Shown here piece after piece: positions 1 to 7,340 of a stretch of DNA of 12,059 nt. Position 1 is the first letter of the stretch. Each line of letters begins with the position of its first letter. The translations under genes and the position numbers were made by a program. The notes under the pieces were generated by a model. The model was given only the letters and a program-made list of their open reading frames with translations, did no database searches and had not been told where the DNA came from. Origin of the DNA: an uncultured Ruminococcus sp. (GTDB taxonomy: Bacteria > Bacillota > Clostridia > Oscillospirales > Ruminococcaceae); contig CAMWKY010000032.1 of assembly GCA_947174965.1 (NCBI GenBank), forward strand, positions 1 to 12,059, written 5' to 3'.

Positions 1-6
1 CTTATA

Positions 7-35
7 ATTTTATCATATTCCGCTGATTTTTTCAA
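7..35 (-). promoter_or_regulatory. Predicted sigma-A promoter pointing out of the left edge
   Basis: On the minus strand there is a TTGAAA -35 box (30-35), a 17-base spacer and a TAAAAT -10 box (7-12). The -10 is preceded by TGA, giving an extended -10 (TGN). Box match and spacing are those of a vegetative sigma-A promoter. It lies about 75 bp past the ftsQ stop, so it should drive the next gene to the left, outside the window. In related clusters that gene is often ftsZ or ftsA, but this is inference. Confidence 0.6.
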
Positions 36-110
36 GTCTCACGGCTATTTTTTTGAATTTCTACATATTGTACAATTTTTTAATAAAATTATATGTATTT
101 TTATATGCTT

Positions 111-1103
111 TTACCATTGTGTATCATCATTATATCCGTAATCATTGTAATCATAACCATAGTCATTGTAATCATAACCATTGTCATTGTAATCATAGCC
201 ATAATCGTTGTAATCATAGCCATAATCGTTGTAGTCATAATCAACAGCAGTAGTAACTGTTTCGGTGGTAGTGGTTGTACTGCCTGTAGTTGTCACTGTT
301 GTGTTTGTTTCTGTTTCGCCGTTTCCTCTGAAACTGCACTGGTTTGAGCCAATCATTGTCAGATAGCCTTTTTTTCCTATGACATTTTCATCACGCATAA
401 CATTTTGCGCAAGGTCAAGCTTATATTCAACGTCACTCCAGTTTCCCATTGAAAAAACAAGACCGTTTCTGTAATTTACAATAATATCATATTCATTTGT
501 TATATCTATTGATTCAATCTGCTTGTTGTCATCTCTGTCAAAACGGCTTATAATCTGTAAAAAGGCATCAAATTTATTTGAATTGACAGATTTAAGAGCT
601 TTGCCCTCCTCCATTTCAGCAGGCTCAAATCCATATATTATAGGAAGGTTATCAATATCAGTATAAAAATCGTTGTTTGAAAGTATTTTTCCCTGACGGC
701 TTACAAGAAGTACACCATTATCATACTGAATATTATACGCAGGAATACAGCGTGTTACTGTAATTTTTATTGTGGACGGAAAATCTCTTTCAACATTAGC
801 CGTTTCAACATAAAGCAAATCATCAAGAATCTGCTTTTCTGCTTTATCAGTATTCATTCTGAAAAGATTATCTCCCGCACGTACTCCAGAGGATTCAACA
901 ATCTGCATATAACTGTATGTTTCTGATTCGCCCGAAACAATAATTTTATCAACATTAAAAAGAAAAGTAAAGCACATTGTAACTCCGACAGATATAACAA
1001 GCAGAACAACAGAAATTACATATACACTCATCATGCGTTTTCTGCGTCGCATACGCTTGCCGCTGTTCTGTCTGTTTATATCAACCTTATTAACATCTTC
1101 CAT
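111..1103 (-). CDS. ftsQ: Cell division protein FtsQ/DivIB with repeat-bearing C-terminal tail
   Basis: Bitopic membrane protein of the divisome that works with FtsL and FtsB/DivIC to recruit and control the septal synthase. The 330-residue product has a basic cytoplasmic N-terminus (RMRRRKR near 18-23), one membrane helix (about 25-49), a POTRA domain (about 49-119, starting FNVDKIIVSG) and an FtsQ/DivIB beta domain (about 120-259). The rest is atypical: a Thr-rich linker (about 262-286) and five tandem YDYNDYG heptapeptides (289-323; the third reads YDYNDNG), ending YNDDTQW. This tail would lie outside the membrane. The ATG follows a GGAGG site (1116-1120) by 12 bases, and the gene begins 20 bp after murA. 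The divisome role follows from the domains and position. The function of the tail is unknown, and it accounts for much of the length above a bare FtsQ. Confidence 0.9.
   Translation of the reverse strand: MEDVNKVDINRQNSGKRMRRRKRMMSVYVISVVLLVISVGVTMCFTFLFNVDKIIVSGESETYSYMQIVESSGVRAGDNLFRMNTDKAEKQILDDLLYVETANVERDFPSTIKITVTRCIPAYNIQYDNGVLLVSRQGKILSNNDFYTDIDNLPIIYGFEPAEMEEGKALKSVNSNKFDAFLQIISRFDRDDNKQIESIDITNEYDIIVNYRNGLVFSMGNWSDVEYKLDLAQNVMRDENVIGKKGYLTMIGSNQCSFRGNGETETNTTVTTTGSTTTTTETVTTAVDYDYNDYGYDYNDYGYDYNDNGYDYNDYGYDYNDYGYNDDTQW
135..239 (-). repeat. Five tandem 21-bp coding repeats at the 3' end of ftsQ
   Basis: Five in-frame 21-bp units fill exactly 105 bp and each encodes YDYNDYG, with one Y-to-N change in the third. 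Neighbouring units are nearly identical at the DNA level: 198-218 and 219-239 differ at one base, and 156-176 and 177-197 differ at one base. The leftmost unit (135-155) differs from its neighbour at three. This looks like recent growth by slippage or unequal exchange, so copy number may vary between strains. Confidence 0.95.
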
Positions 1104-1123
1104 AAATTATTCAAACCTCCGAC

Positions 1124-2383
1124 TTATTCTCTGCGGATTTTACCTCCGAGAGACGAAACAACTTCCTCAAATTTTTCATAACCTCTGTCTATGTGATAAA
1201 TGTTGCTTAAATTTGTTGTACCCTCTGCCGAGAGTGCCGCAACAGCCATTGCCGCACCTCCACGCAAATCTGTTGCTTCAATATCTGCTCCATAAATCTT
1301 ATTTACTCCACGAACTACAGCAACTTTTCCCATAACCTGAATATCAGCACCCATTTTTATAAGTGCATCTGTATGACGATAACGGCAGTCGAAAATATTT
1401 TCTTCAAAAACACTTGTACCGTCTGCGGTAATAAGTGCAGACATAAGGACAGCCTGTGCATCTGTCGGAAATCCAGGGTGTGGCATGGTGCGTATTCTGT
1501 CTTTTATCGCATGAAGTCTTGCGCCTTTACGAACATATATTCTGTTATCTGCAATATAGATTCCGCACCCTGTCTGCTCCAGAACAGAAATAAACGGCTC
1601 TGTTTCGGAAATACAAGCATTTTTAAGTATAAGCTCACCGCCTGTTGCTGCTGTCATTGCGATATAAGTAGCACCGGCAATTCTGTCAGGCATTATTGTA
1701 TATTCACAGCCGTGCAGTTTTTTTACACCTCTTATAACTATCCTGCTTTCGCCGTCGCCTTTAATATCAGCACCGCATTTCCTTAAAAATCTGCATAAAT
1801 CGCATATTTCAGGCTCACGTGCGGCATTATTTATAATCGTATCACCTTTTGCCGTTACAGCACAAAGAATGATATTTTCTGTTGTGCCGACAGAGGGAAA
1901 TGATAGTGAAATTTTTGCTCCGTGTGCTTTTCCCGACGGTATACGGCAGTGTATTTTTCCGCCGCTGTCGGAAATATCAACACCCATTTTTCTGAATGAT
2001 GCAAGGTGCATATCTATCGGACGTGAACCAAGCTCACAGCCACCGGGTATGCTTACAATACATTCTCCCATTCTGCCGAGAATAGCTCCCATAAACATAA
2101 TTGACGAACGCATCTCACGCATAAGCTCATCAGGAATCTCAAAGCCTGATACTCCTATTGAATCTATCACAGCATTTCCTGATGACAACTGACATTTACA
2201 CCCAAGACAGTTAAGAATCCTTGATGCAGAATATACATCAGAAAGAACAGGACAATTTTTAAGTACACATTCACCGTCAGCAAGCAGAGTTCCAGCAATT
2301 ATAGGCAATGAACTGTTTTTGCTTCCCTGTAGATTTATTTCACCGCTAAGACGATTTCCACCGCTGATAACAAATTTTTGCAT
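1124..2383 (-). CDS. murA: UDP-N-acetylglucosamine 1-carboxyvinyltransferase MurA
   Basis: Catalyses the first committed step of peptidoglycan synthesis in the cytoplasm: transfer of enolpyruvate from phosphoenolpyruvate to UDP-GlcNAc. The 419-residue length is normal for the family. Visible landmarks are K22-N23 in QGSKNSSLPI, R92 in MRSSI, the catalytic Cys116 in the loop PGGCELGSRPID (the Cys attacked by fosfomycin), D308 in GFPTDAQ, R374 in DLRGG, and R400 in HIDRGYE. Since Cys116 is present and not Asp, the enzyme should be fosfomycin-sensitive unless other factors intervene. The start codon follows a GAGGTGG site by about 4 to 5 bases. It lies 51 bp after murG and 20 bp before ftsQ. In Bacillus subtilis murB occupies this place, so murA here is a lineage marker. 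Firmicutes often carry two MurA paralogues; whether this is the only one cannot be seen. Confidence 0.97.
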   Translation of the reverse strand: MQKFVISGGNRLSGEINLQGSKNSSLPIIAGTLLADGECVLKNCPVLSDVYSASRILNCLGCKCQLSSGNAVIDSIGVSGFEIPDELMREMRSSIMFMGAILGRMGECIVSIPGGCELGSRPIDMHLASFRKMGVDISDSGGKIHCRIPSGKAHGAKISLSFPSVGTTENIILCAVTAKGDTIINNAAREPEICDLCRFLRKCGADIKGDGESRIVIRGVKKLHGCEYTIMPDRIAGATYIAMTAATGGELILKNACISETEPFISVLEQTGCGIYIADNRIYVRKGARLHAIKDRIRTMPHPGFPTDAQAVLMSALITADGTSVFEENIFDCRYRHTDALIKMGADIQVMGKVAVVRGVNKIYGADIEATDLRGGAAMAVAALSAEGTTNLSNIYHIDRGYEKFEEVVSSLGGKIRRE

Positions 2384-2434
2384 TATACCACCTCACAGCT
2401 TTTTGTTTATATTATGCTGTAAAGCGGTTTTCAG

Positions 2435-3565
2435 TTACTTTGATTTTGCAACAAGCTTATCAATTACGGCAAGTATACGCTCATTTGTATCATTCAGGTG
2501 CAGACTTGCCGCACTCTGCGACATGATTTCAACTTTATCGGGATTATTATACAACTTCTCAATTTCAGCAATTATCTTTTCAGATGTAACATTTTTCTGC
2601 TCAATAACTTCTGCCGCACCTGCTTTTCCAAGTACCATTGCATTATGATACTGGTGATTTCCTGCAACAATGGGTGACGGAATAAGTATTGATGCTTTGC
2701 CTGCGGCTTCAAGTTCCGCAAGAGTTGACGCACCCGAACGGCATATTACAAGGTCTGCCGCCGCAAGACATATATCCATATCATTTATGTACTCTGTAAT
2801 TCTCAAACGATTATTTTTAAGCGAAATCCCTGCATCTTTCATAGCTTTCGGAAAAGTATCTTTTCCCATACCGCCATAACCATGAATATGATTTATATTC
2901 AGTTTTTTGCTGTAATGCCACTTTATAGTCTCTGTCATTGTTTCATTGATACAGCCTGCCCCGAGACTTCCGCCAAATGAGAGTATAGTAAAATCATTGT
3001 TGAAACCGAGTTTTTTTCGTGCTTCTGCCTTGCTTATGTGATTTATACTGCTTCTTACGGGCAATCCCGTAACGCTGTATTCAAATTTGCTTTTATCCAT
3101 GAAGTCAAGGGCTTCTTTTACTGTCAGCATAACATAATCTACTTCTTTTGAAAGAAGTTTGTTTGTAACTCCCGGATAAGCATTCTGTTCATGAATTGCT
3201 GTAGGAATACCCATTCTTGCGGCTTTTCTTATAACAGGACCTGCGGCATATCCTCCTGTACCGATTGCAATATCCGGCTTGAAATTACTGATAATTTCTT
3301 TTGCCCTTTTTCCTGATGTTGCAAGATATGCAGCAGCTTTTATATTTCTGCCTATATTTTCCACAGATATTTTTCTCTGAAAGCCAGCCACTTTTATTGT
3401 TTCCATTTTATATCCTGCCTGCGGAACGAGTTTTGACTCCATGCCTTTCGGAGTTCCTGCAAAGAGAAATTCCGCATCAGGATATTTTGATTTTATTATA
3501 TCTGCAATTGCAAGACCGGGATTTATATGTCCGCCTGTACCACCGCATGAGATAAGAACTTTCAT
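2435..3565 (-). CDS. murG: Lipid II synthase MurG (undecaprenyl-PP-MurNAc-pentapeptide GlcNAc transferase)
   Basis: GT28-family glycosyltransferase that adds GlcNAc from UDP-GlcNAc to lipid I at the inner face of the membrane, making lipid II. The 376-residue protein shows the full set of family motifs: glycine loop GGTGGH (8-13), second loop GTGGYAAGP (102-110), HEQN (125-128), third loop FGGSLGA (197-203), CRSGASTLAEL (275-285) in the nucleotide-sugar site, and the AGNHQYHNA segment (301-309). The start ATG is preceded by a GGAGT site (3573-3577) that overlaps the ftsW stop codon, with only 5 bp between the genes, so translation is probably coupled. Position after the SEDS gene is the common dcw order. 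Confidence 0.97.
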   Translation of the reverse strand: MKVLISCGGTGGHINPGLAIADIIKSKYPDAEFLFAGTPKGMESKLVPQAGYKMETIKVAGFQRKISVENIGRNIKAAAYLATSGKRAKEIISNFKPDIAIGTGGYAAGPVIRKAARMGIPTAIHEQNAYPGVTNKLLSKEVDYVMLTVKEALDFMDKSKFEYSVTGLPVRSSINHISKAEARKKLGFNNDFTILSFGGSLGAGCINETMTETIKWHYSKKLNINHIHGYGGMGKDTFPKAMKDAGISLKNNRLRITEYINDMDICLAAADLVICRSGASTLAELEAAGKASILIPSPIVAGNHQYHNAMVLGKAGAAEVIEQKNVTSEKIIAEIEKLYNNPDKVEIMSQSAASLHLNDTNERILAVIDKLVAKSK

Positions 3566-3570
3566 AATAT

Positions 3571-4818
3571 TTACTCCTTTATTTCAGATGCCTGATGTAT
3601 TTTTTCGGGTGGATAATACCTTTGTTTTGAAATATTAAGCATTATTCCCATTTCAACAAGCTGCATTATAAGGGCAGTACCGCCATAGCTGAAAAATGGC
3701 AGACTGATACCCGTGTTTGGAATAAGACTGCTTACAACAGCAAGGTTAAGCACTGTCTGTATGCCGATTTGTGTAGTGATTCCGACAGCAAGCAACATTC
3801 CGAATCTGTCCTTACATCTTACAGCAATGGAATATCCCTCTACGACAAGAAGGAAAAAGACTATCATAATTGCCAAAGCCCCTACAAAGCCGATTTCCTC
3901 ACACACAATAGGAAAAACAAAGTCATTTTTTGTTTCGGGAAGATAAAGATATTTCTGGCGTGAGTTTCCAAGTCCAAGACCGAAAAGACCGCCTGAACCT
4001 ATTGCTATGATTGAGTTTGCCGTTTGCCATGTATCATTGAGAACATCTGCAAAAGGGTCCTGCCATGATTTTATACGCACCTGCACGTAACTATCAGGGA
4101 CATTATACTGCCAGAAAATATATGCTGCCGCCAGAACTGCAACTATAATTCCAAGCGGGACAAAATGTTTGAGATTAGCACCTCCACAAAGAATAAGTGT
4201 TACAGCAATCGATGTCAGAAGAAGAATACCTGAAATGTGCTTTTCAAGTGCAATAAGACCCACATACACAGCAAGATAACCAACATATTTTACAATACCT
4301 GTACCGAATTTATTCATCTTGTTGCCGTCACGCTCCATATTATAGGCGAAAAATACTATCAATGCAAGCTTTGCAACTTCTGACGGCTGTAAGTTTACAG
4401 GACCTATATCAATCCAGCGTTTTGCACCCATATCACCGCCCTCTGTGTTTCCCCATATAAGAACAGCTACGAGCAGACCTACAACAAGAACATAAAATAT
4501 TCCTGCAACGTTGAATTTTTTGAAAAAAGGAATTTCCATCTGCTTAAAATTATGATAATCAAACTGCATAAAAAACCACATTCCGACAAGTCCGATAAGT
4601 GCATTATAAACCTGATTTTTTGCATAATAGAGACCGTCTCCGTGTTCACTGTAAGCCCATGCGTAACTTGCTGAAGCCATCATTGAAATTCCGACAACAA
4701 GAAGTATCATAACATACGCAAAAAACGATACACTTATATCACTTTTTCTGCTACCGCCGAAAAGTGCAACAAATATTCCTTTTCTTTTTTTCTTTCTGGA
4801 TTTAGCTACAGCAGGCAT
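3571..4818 (-). CDS. ftsW: SEDS peptidoglycan glycosyltransferase FtsW/SpoVE type
   Basis: Multi-spanning membrane protein of the SEDS family, which polymerises glycan strands from lipid II with a partner class B PBP. The 415-residue product starts with a Lys/Arg-rich cytoplasmic segment (about 6-25), followed by many hydrophobic segments that fit the usual ten helices. Family signatures are QPSEVAKLALI (144-154), WQDPFAD (252-258), GSGGLFGLGLGNSRQKYLYLP (274-294, split here as GSGGLFGLG and GNSRQKYLYLP), ETKNDF with Asp299 matching the catalytic Asp of SEDS enzymes, and LPFFSYGG (373-380). A run of four Gs (4825-4828) within AAAGGGG serves as ribosome site, 6 bases before the ATG. Gene order suggests the FtsW or SpoVE branch and not RodA. 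Choosing between division and sporulation roles is not possible from the window. murD, often found just before this gene, is absent. Confidence 0.93.
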   Translation of the reverse strand: MPAVAKSRKKKRKGIFVALFGGSRKSDISVSFFAYVMILLVVGISMMASASYAWAYSEHGDGLYYAKNQVYNALIGLVGMWFFMQFDYHNFKQMEIPFFKKFNVAGIFYVLVVGLLVAVLIWGNTEGGDMGAKRWIDIGPVNLQPSEVAKLALIVFFAYNMERDGNKMNKFGTGIVKYVGYLAVYVGLIALEKHISGILLLTSIAVTLILCGGANLKHFVPLGIIVAVLAAAYIFWQYNVPDSYVQVRIKSWQDPFADVLNDTWQTANSIIAIGSGGLFGLGLGNSRQKYLYLPETKNDFVFPIVCEEIGFVGALAIMIVFFLLVVEGYSIAVRCKDRFGMLLAVGITTQIGIQTVLNLAVVSSLIPNTGISLPFFSYGGTALIMQLVEMGIMLNISKQRYYPPEKIHQASEIKE

Positions 4819-4833
4819 AAATGTCCCCTTTCA

Positions 4834-5868
4834 TTATACTAATAATGTTACTATTCCTAAAATACCGAAAATAATTCCTGTCAAGGAAAAAACTATAACT
4901 ATTTTGTATTCGCTCCATTTGCTCATTTCAAAATGATGATGTATAGGTGTCATCTTGAAAATACGTTTGCCCTCACCTGTTTTCTTTTTGGTATATTTAA
5001 AATAGCTTACCTGAATAACAACAGAAAGAGCCTCTATGATGTATACCATTGCAACAAGTACAAGAAGCAGATGCTTATGAAGTACAAGTGCAACCCCTGT
5101 TACAGCCGCACCAAGAAACATTGAGCCTGTATCACCCATAAAGCATTTTGCAGGATTGAGATTCCATATAAGAAATCCAAGACAACCACCAGCAAGAGCC
5201 ATTGTAAAGCAGGAAATTTCTTTGTAGTTGAGAATTGCACAGCATACTGTAAAAATGAGCATTGCCGAAAATGTAACAGAACCGCAGAGACCGTCCACAC
5301 CGTCAGTAAGATTTACTGCATTTGTGAGATATATTATAACAGGTATCATGATAATATAGTAGAAGATGCCAAGCTGCGGAGATACCCAGAAGCCTAAATC
5401 AATAGCTGTTGAGCCGTTGCCGAACTTATAAAGCGTGAACAGGAATATAAGTCCGAAAATAGTTTGCAGTGCAATTTTCTGTATGGGTGAAAGTCCGTCA
5501 TTATCTTTTCTTGCAACTTTTGTATAGTCGTCGATAAATCCGATAAGACCAAAAAGGAGTGAGAAAATAAGTACACTCAAAAGCCTGTAGAAAGCATTGT
5601 GCGTTTCTGAATCCGTTACATCAAGCCCAGCTTGTATGCGATAAGCCCAGTAGCCTGTAATTGTCATAATAACGGACGAAATTATAAACATGAAACCGCC
5701 CATTGTAGGAGTACCCTGCTTTTTAGCGTGCCATTCAGGACCGTCCTTTACTTTTATCGGCTGACCAAATTTTATCTTATGCAGAAACGGCACAAGCCAT
5801 TTTCCCGATACAGCAGCTATTCCAAAAGAAAGTATTGCTGTTAAAAAATTAATTATCCAGAATGACAT
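4834..5868 (-). CDS. mraY: Phospho-MurNAc-pentapeptide transferase MraY
   Basis: Integral membrane enzyme that transfers phospho-MurNAc-pentapeptide from UDP to undecaprenyl phosphate, forming lipid I. With the ATG at 5868 it has 344 residues and about ten hydrophobic segments. Motifs seen: QGTPTMGG (51-58), FIDDYTKV with Asp113-Asp114 (111-118), NLTDGVDGL (186-194), FMGDTGS with Asp246 (243-249), and PIHHHFE (308-314). A TTG codon at 5880 gives a 4-residue longer reading, but it sits directly against the GGAG site (5881-5884); the ATG 12 bases away is the better start. The gene follows murE by about 30 bp and precedes ftsW by 15 bp. murF, commonly between murE and mraY, is missing. Confidence 0.96.
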   Translation of the reverse strand: MSFWIINFLTAILSFGIAAVSGKWLVPFLHKIKFGQPIKVKDGPEWHAKKQGTPTMGGFMFIISSVIMTITGYWAYRIQAGLDVTDSETHNAFYRLLSVLIFSLLFGLIGFIDDYTKVARKDNDGLSPIQKIALQTIFGLIFLFTLYKFGNGSTAIDLGFWVSPQLGIFYYIIMIPVIIYLTNAVNLTDGVDGLCGSVTFSAMLIFTVCCAILNYKEISCFTMALAGGCLGFLIWNLNPAKCFMGDTGSMFLGAAVTGVALVLHKHLLLVLVAMVYIIEALSVVIQVSYFKYTKKKTGEGKRIFKMTPIHHHFEMSKWSEYKIVIVFSLTGIIFGILGIVTLLV

Positions 5869-5897
5869 TAACAAAAACAACTCCTTTTCAGTTCCAA

Positions 5898-7322
5898 TTA
5901 CAGAAGTTCAAGACCCTCTGCAACAATTTCTCTTTCATCAAAATGAATATGTTTCATTCCTGAAAGAATCTGATAATCTTCATGACCTTTTCCGGCAAGT
6001 ACTATTATATCACCTTTTTCAGCAATTTGCAAGCCATAAAAAATAGCTTTTTTTCTGTCTACAACAACATCATATGGTACAGATGTATTTTCAAGTCCGA
6101 CAAGAATATCCGCAATAATTGCTTCAGGGTCTTCATTTCGTGGGTTATCTGATGTAATAATAAGCCTGTCGGCGTATTTTTCAGCTGCCTTTGCCATTTT
6201 CGGACGCTTTGCGGAATCCCTGTTACCTCCGCAGCCAAAAAGACAAATCAATCTTCCCTCTGTATACTCCTTTACACTTTTCAGAATATTCTCAACAGCA
6301 TCAGGAGTATGCGCATAGTCGCATATAACTGTGAAGTCTCTGCCTGTCGGGATAATTTCGCATCTGCCTCTTACACCGTTATATTTTGCAACCGCATCAA
6401 TGATATTGTCTTTAGCAATGCCAATTTCCTCACATACAGCACAAACAGCTGTAAGATTTGAGACATTGAACATTCCCGGAATCGGAGAATGTATGCTCAT
6501 ATTATCACACAATATAAAGTCACTGCCTGTTGATTTTATTTTAATTGAGTGTGCATAATAATCTGCTTTTTCCTTTACGCTGAATGACAGTTTTTTACAG
6601 CCTATCTCATTATAAAGCCGTCTGCCGTAATCATCATCAATATTGACAATAGCTGTATCACACATATCAAACAGAATTTTCTTTGCCTGATAATAATCTT
6701 CCATATCTTTGTGATAGTCCAGATGGTCTTGTGTAAGATTTGTAAAAACAGCTAACTTAAAGTGTGTTGAGCCGATTCTTTTCTGCACAAGTGCAAATGA
6801 GCTTACCTCCATGACAACATATTCACAGCCTGCATCAGCCATTTTTGCCAGAACTGACATAAATTCAAATGTAAGCGGAGTTGTATTTTCTGTATGAAGC
6901 ACCTCATTTCCGATTTCGTTCTGTATCGTACCAATAAGACCTGTTTTATATCCCGTACTCATGAGAATATGCTTTATAATGCTTGTTGTAGTTGTCTTTC
7001 CGTTAGTACCTGTAACACCGATAAATGTCATTTTTCTTTCAGGGTGACCAAACCACGCAGAACATACTTCACCATAAAGACGGCGTGAATCTTCTGTGAT
7101 AATCTGCTTGTCGCCAAGACCTAAATCACGCTCACACACTACAGCAACTGCACCTTTTTCAAGCATTTCAGCCGCCGCACTATGTCCGTCAAAACTTCCG
7201 CCCTTTACGCAGAAAAACAAGCTTCCCGACTGCACTTTTCTTGTATCGTCAGTTACAGATGTTATTTCTTTATCGCCAATGGAAGTAACAGCATTATTTT
7301 CAAGTAAATCTTTTAATTTCAT
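5898..7322 (-). CDS. murE: UDP-MurNAc-tripeptide ligase MurE, predicted meso-diaminopimelate-adding
   Basis: ATP-dependent Mur ligase that adds the third amino acid of the stem peptide to UDP-MurNAc-L-Ala-D-Glu. The 474 residues show the N-terminal UDP-binding domain (1-95), the P-loop GTNGKTTT (105-112) in the central ATPase domain, the TENTTP segment (144-149), a Lys at about 214-215 in YYQAKK matching the carbamylated Lys, NLTQDHLDYH (195-204), DYAHTPDAV (335-343), and the C-terminal domain with DNPRNEDP (392-399). The DNPR motif is the known mark of meso-diaminopimelate specificity, as opposed to L-lysine enzymes. A GGAG site lies about 6 bases before the ATG. The gene begins 18 bp after the PBP stop, so the two are very probably cotranscribed. 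Confidence 0.97.
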   Translation of the reverse strand: MKLKDLLENNAVTSIGDKEITSVTDDTRKVQSGSLFFCVKGGSFDGHSAAAEMLEKGAVAVVCERDLGLGDKQIITEDSRRLYGEVCSAWFGHPERKMTFIGVTGTNGKTTTTSIIKHILMSTGYKTGLIGTIQNEIGNEVLHTENTTPLTFEFMSVLAKMADAGCEYVVMEVSSFALVQKRIGSTHFKLAVFTNLTQDHLDYHKDMEDYYQAKKILFDMCDTAIVNIDDDYGRRLYNEIGCKKLSFSVKEKADYYAHSIKIKSTGSDFILCDNMSIHSPIPGMFNVSNLTAVCAVCEEIGIAKDNIIDAVAKYNGVRGRCEIIPTGRDFTVICDYAHTPDAVENILKSVKEYTEGRLICLFGCGGNRDSAKRPKMAKAAEKYADRLIITSDNPRNEDPEAIIADILVGLENTSVPYDVVVDRKKAIFYGLQIAEKGDIIVLAGKGHEDYQILSGMKHIHFDEREIVAEGLELL

Positions 7323-7340
7323 AAAAATCTCCTTTTGGAA

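Noticed and set aside
53..347. Two overlapping plus-strand frames with His/Asn/Cys-rich and Ile/Val-rich repeats
   Set aside because: They are antisense readings of the FtsQ repeat tail. The periodic proteins come from the 21-bp repeats, and there is no fitting start context.
2384..2434. Weak 5-bp inverted repeat ACAGC/GCTGT between murG and murA
   Set aside because: Too short and AT-rich to call a terminator, and no T-run follows; it overlaps the murA leader by chance.
5869..5880. TTG start for mraY four codons upstream of the ATG
   Set aside because: The TTG abuts the GGAG site, leaving no room for initiation; the ATG at 5868 is more likely.
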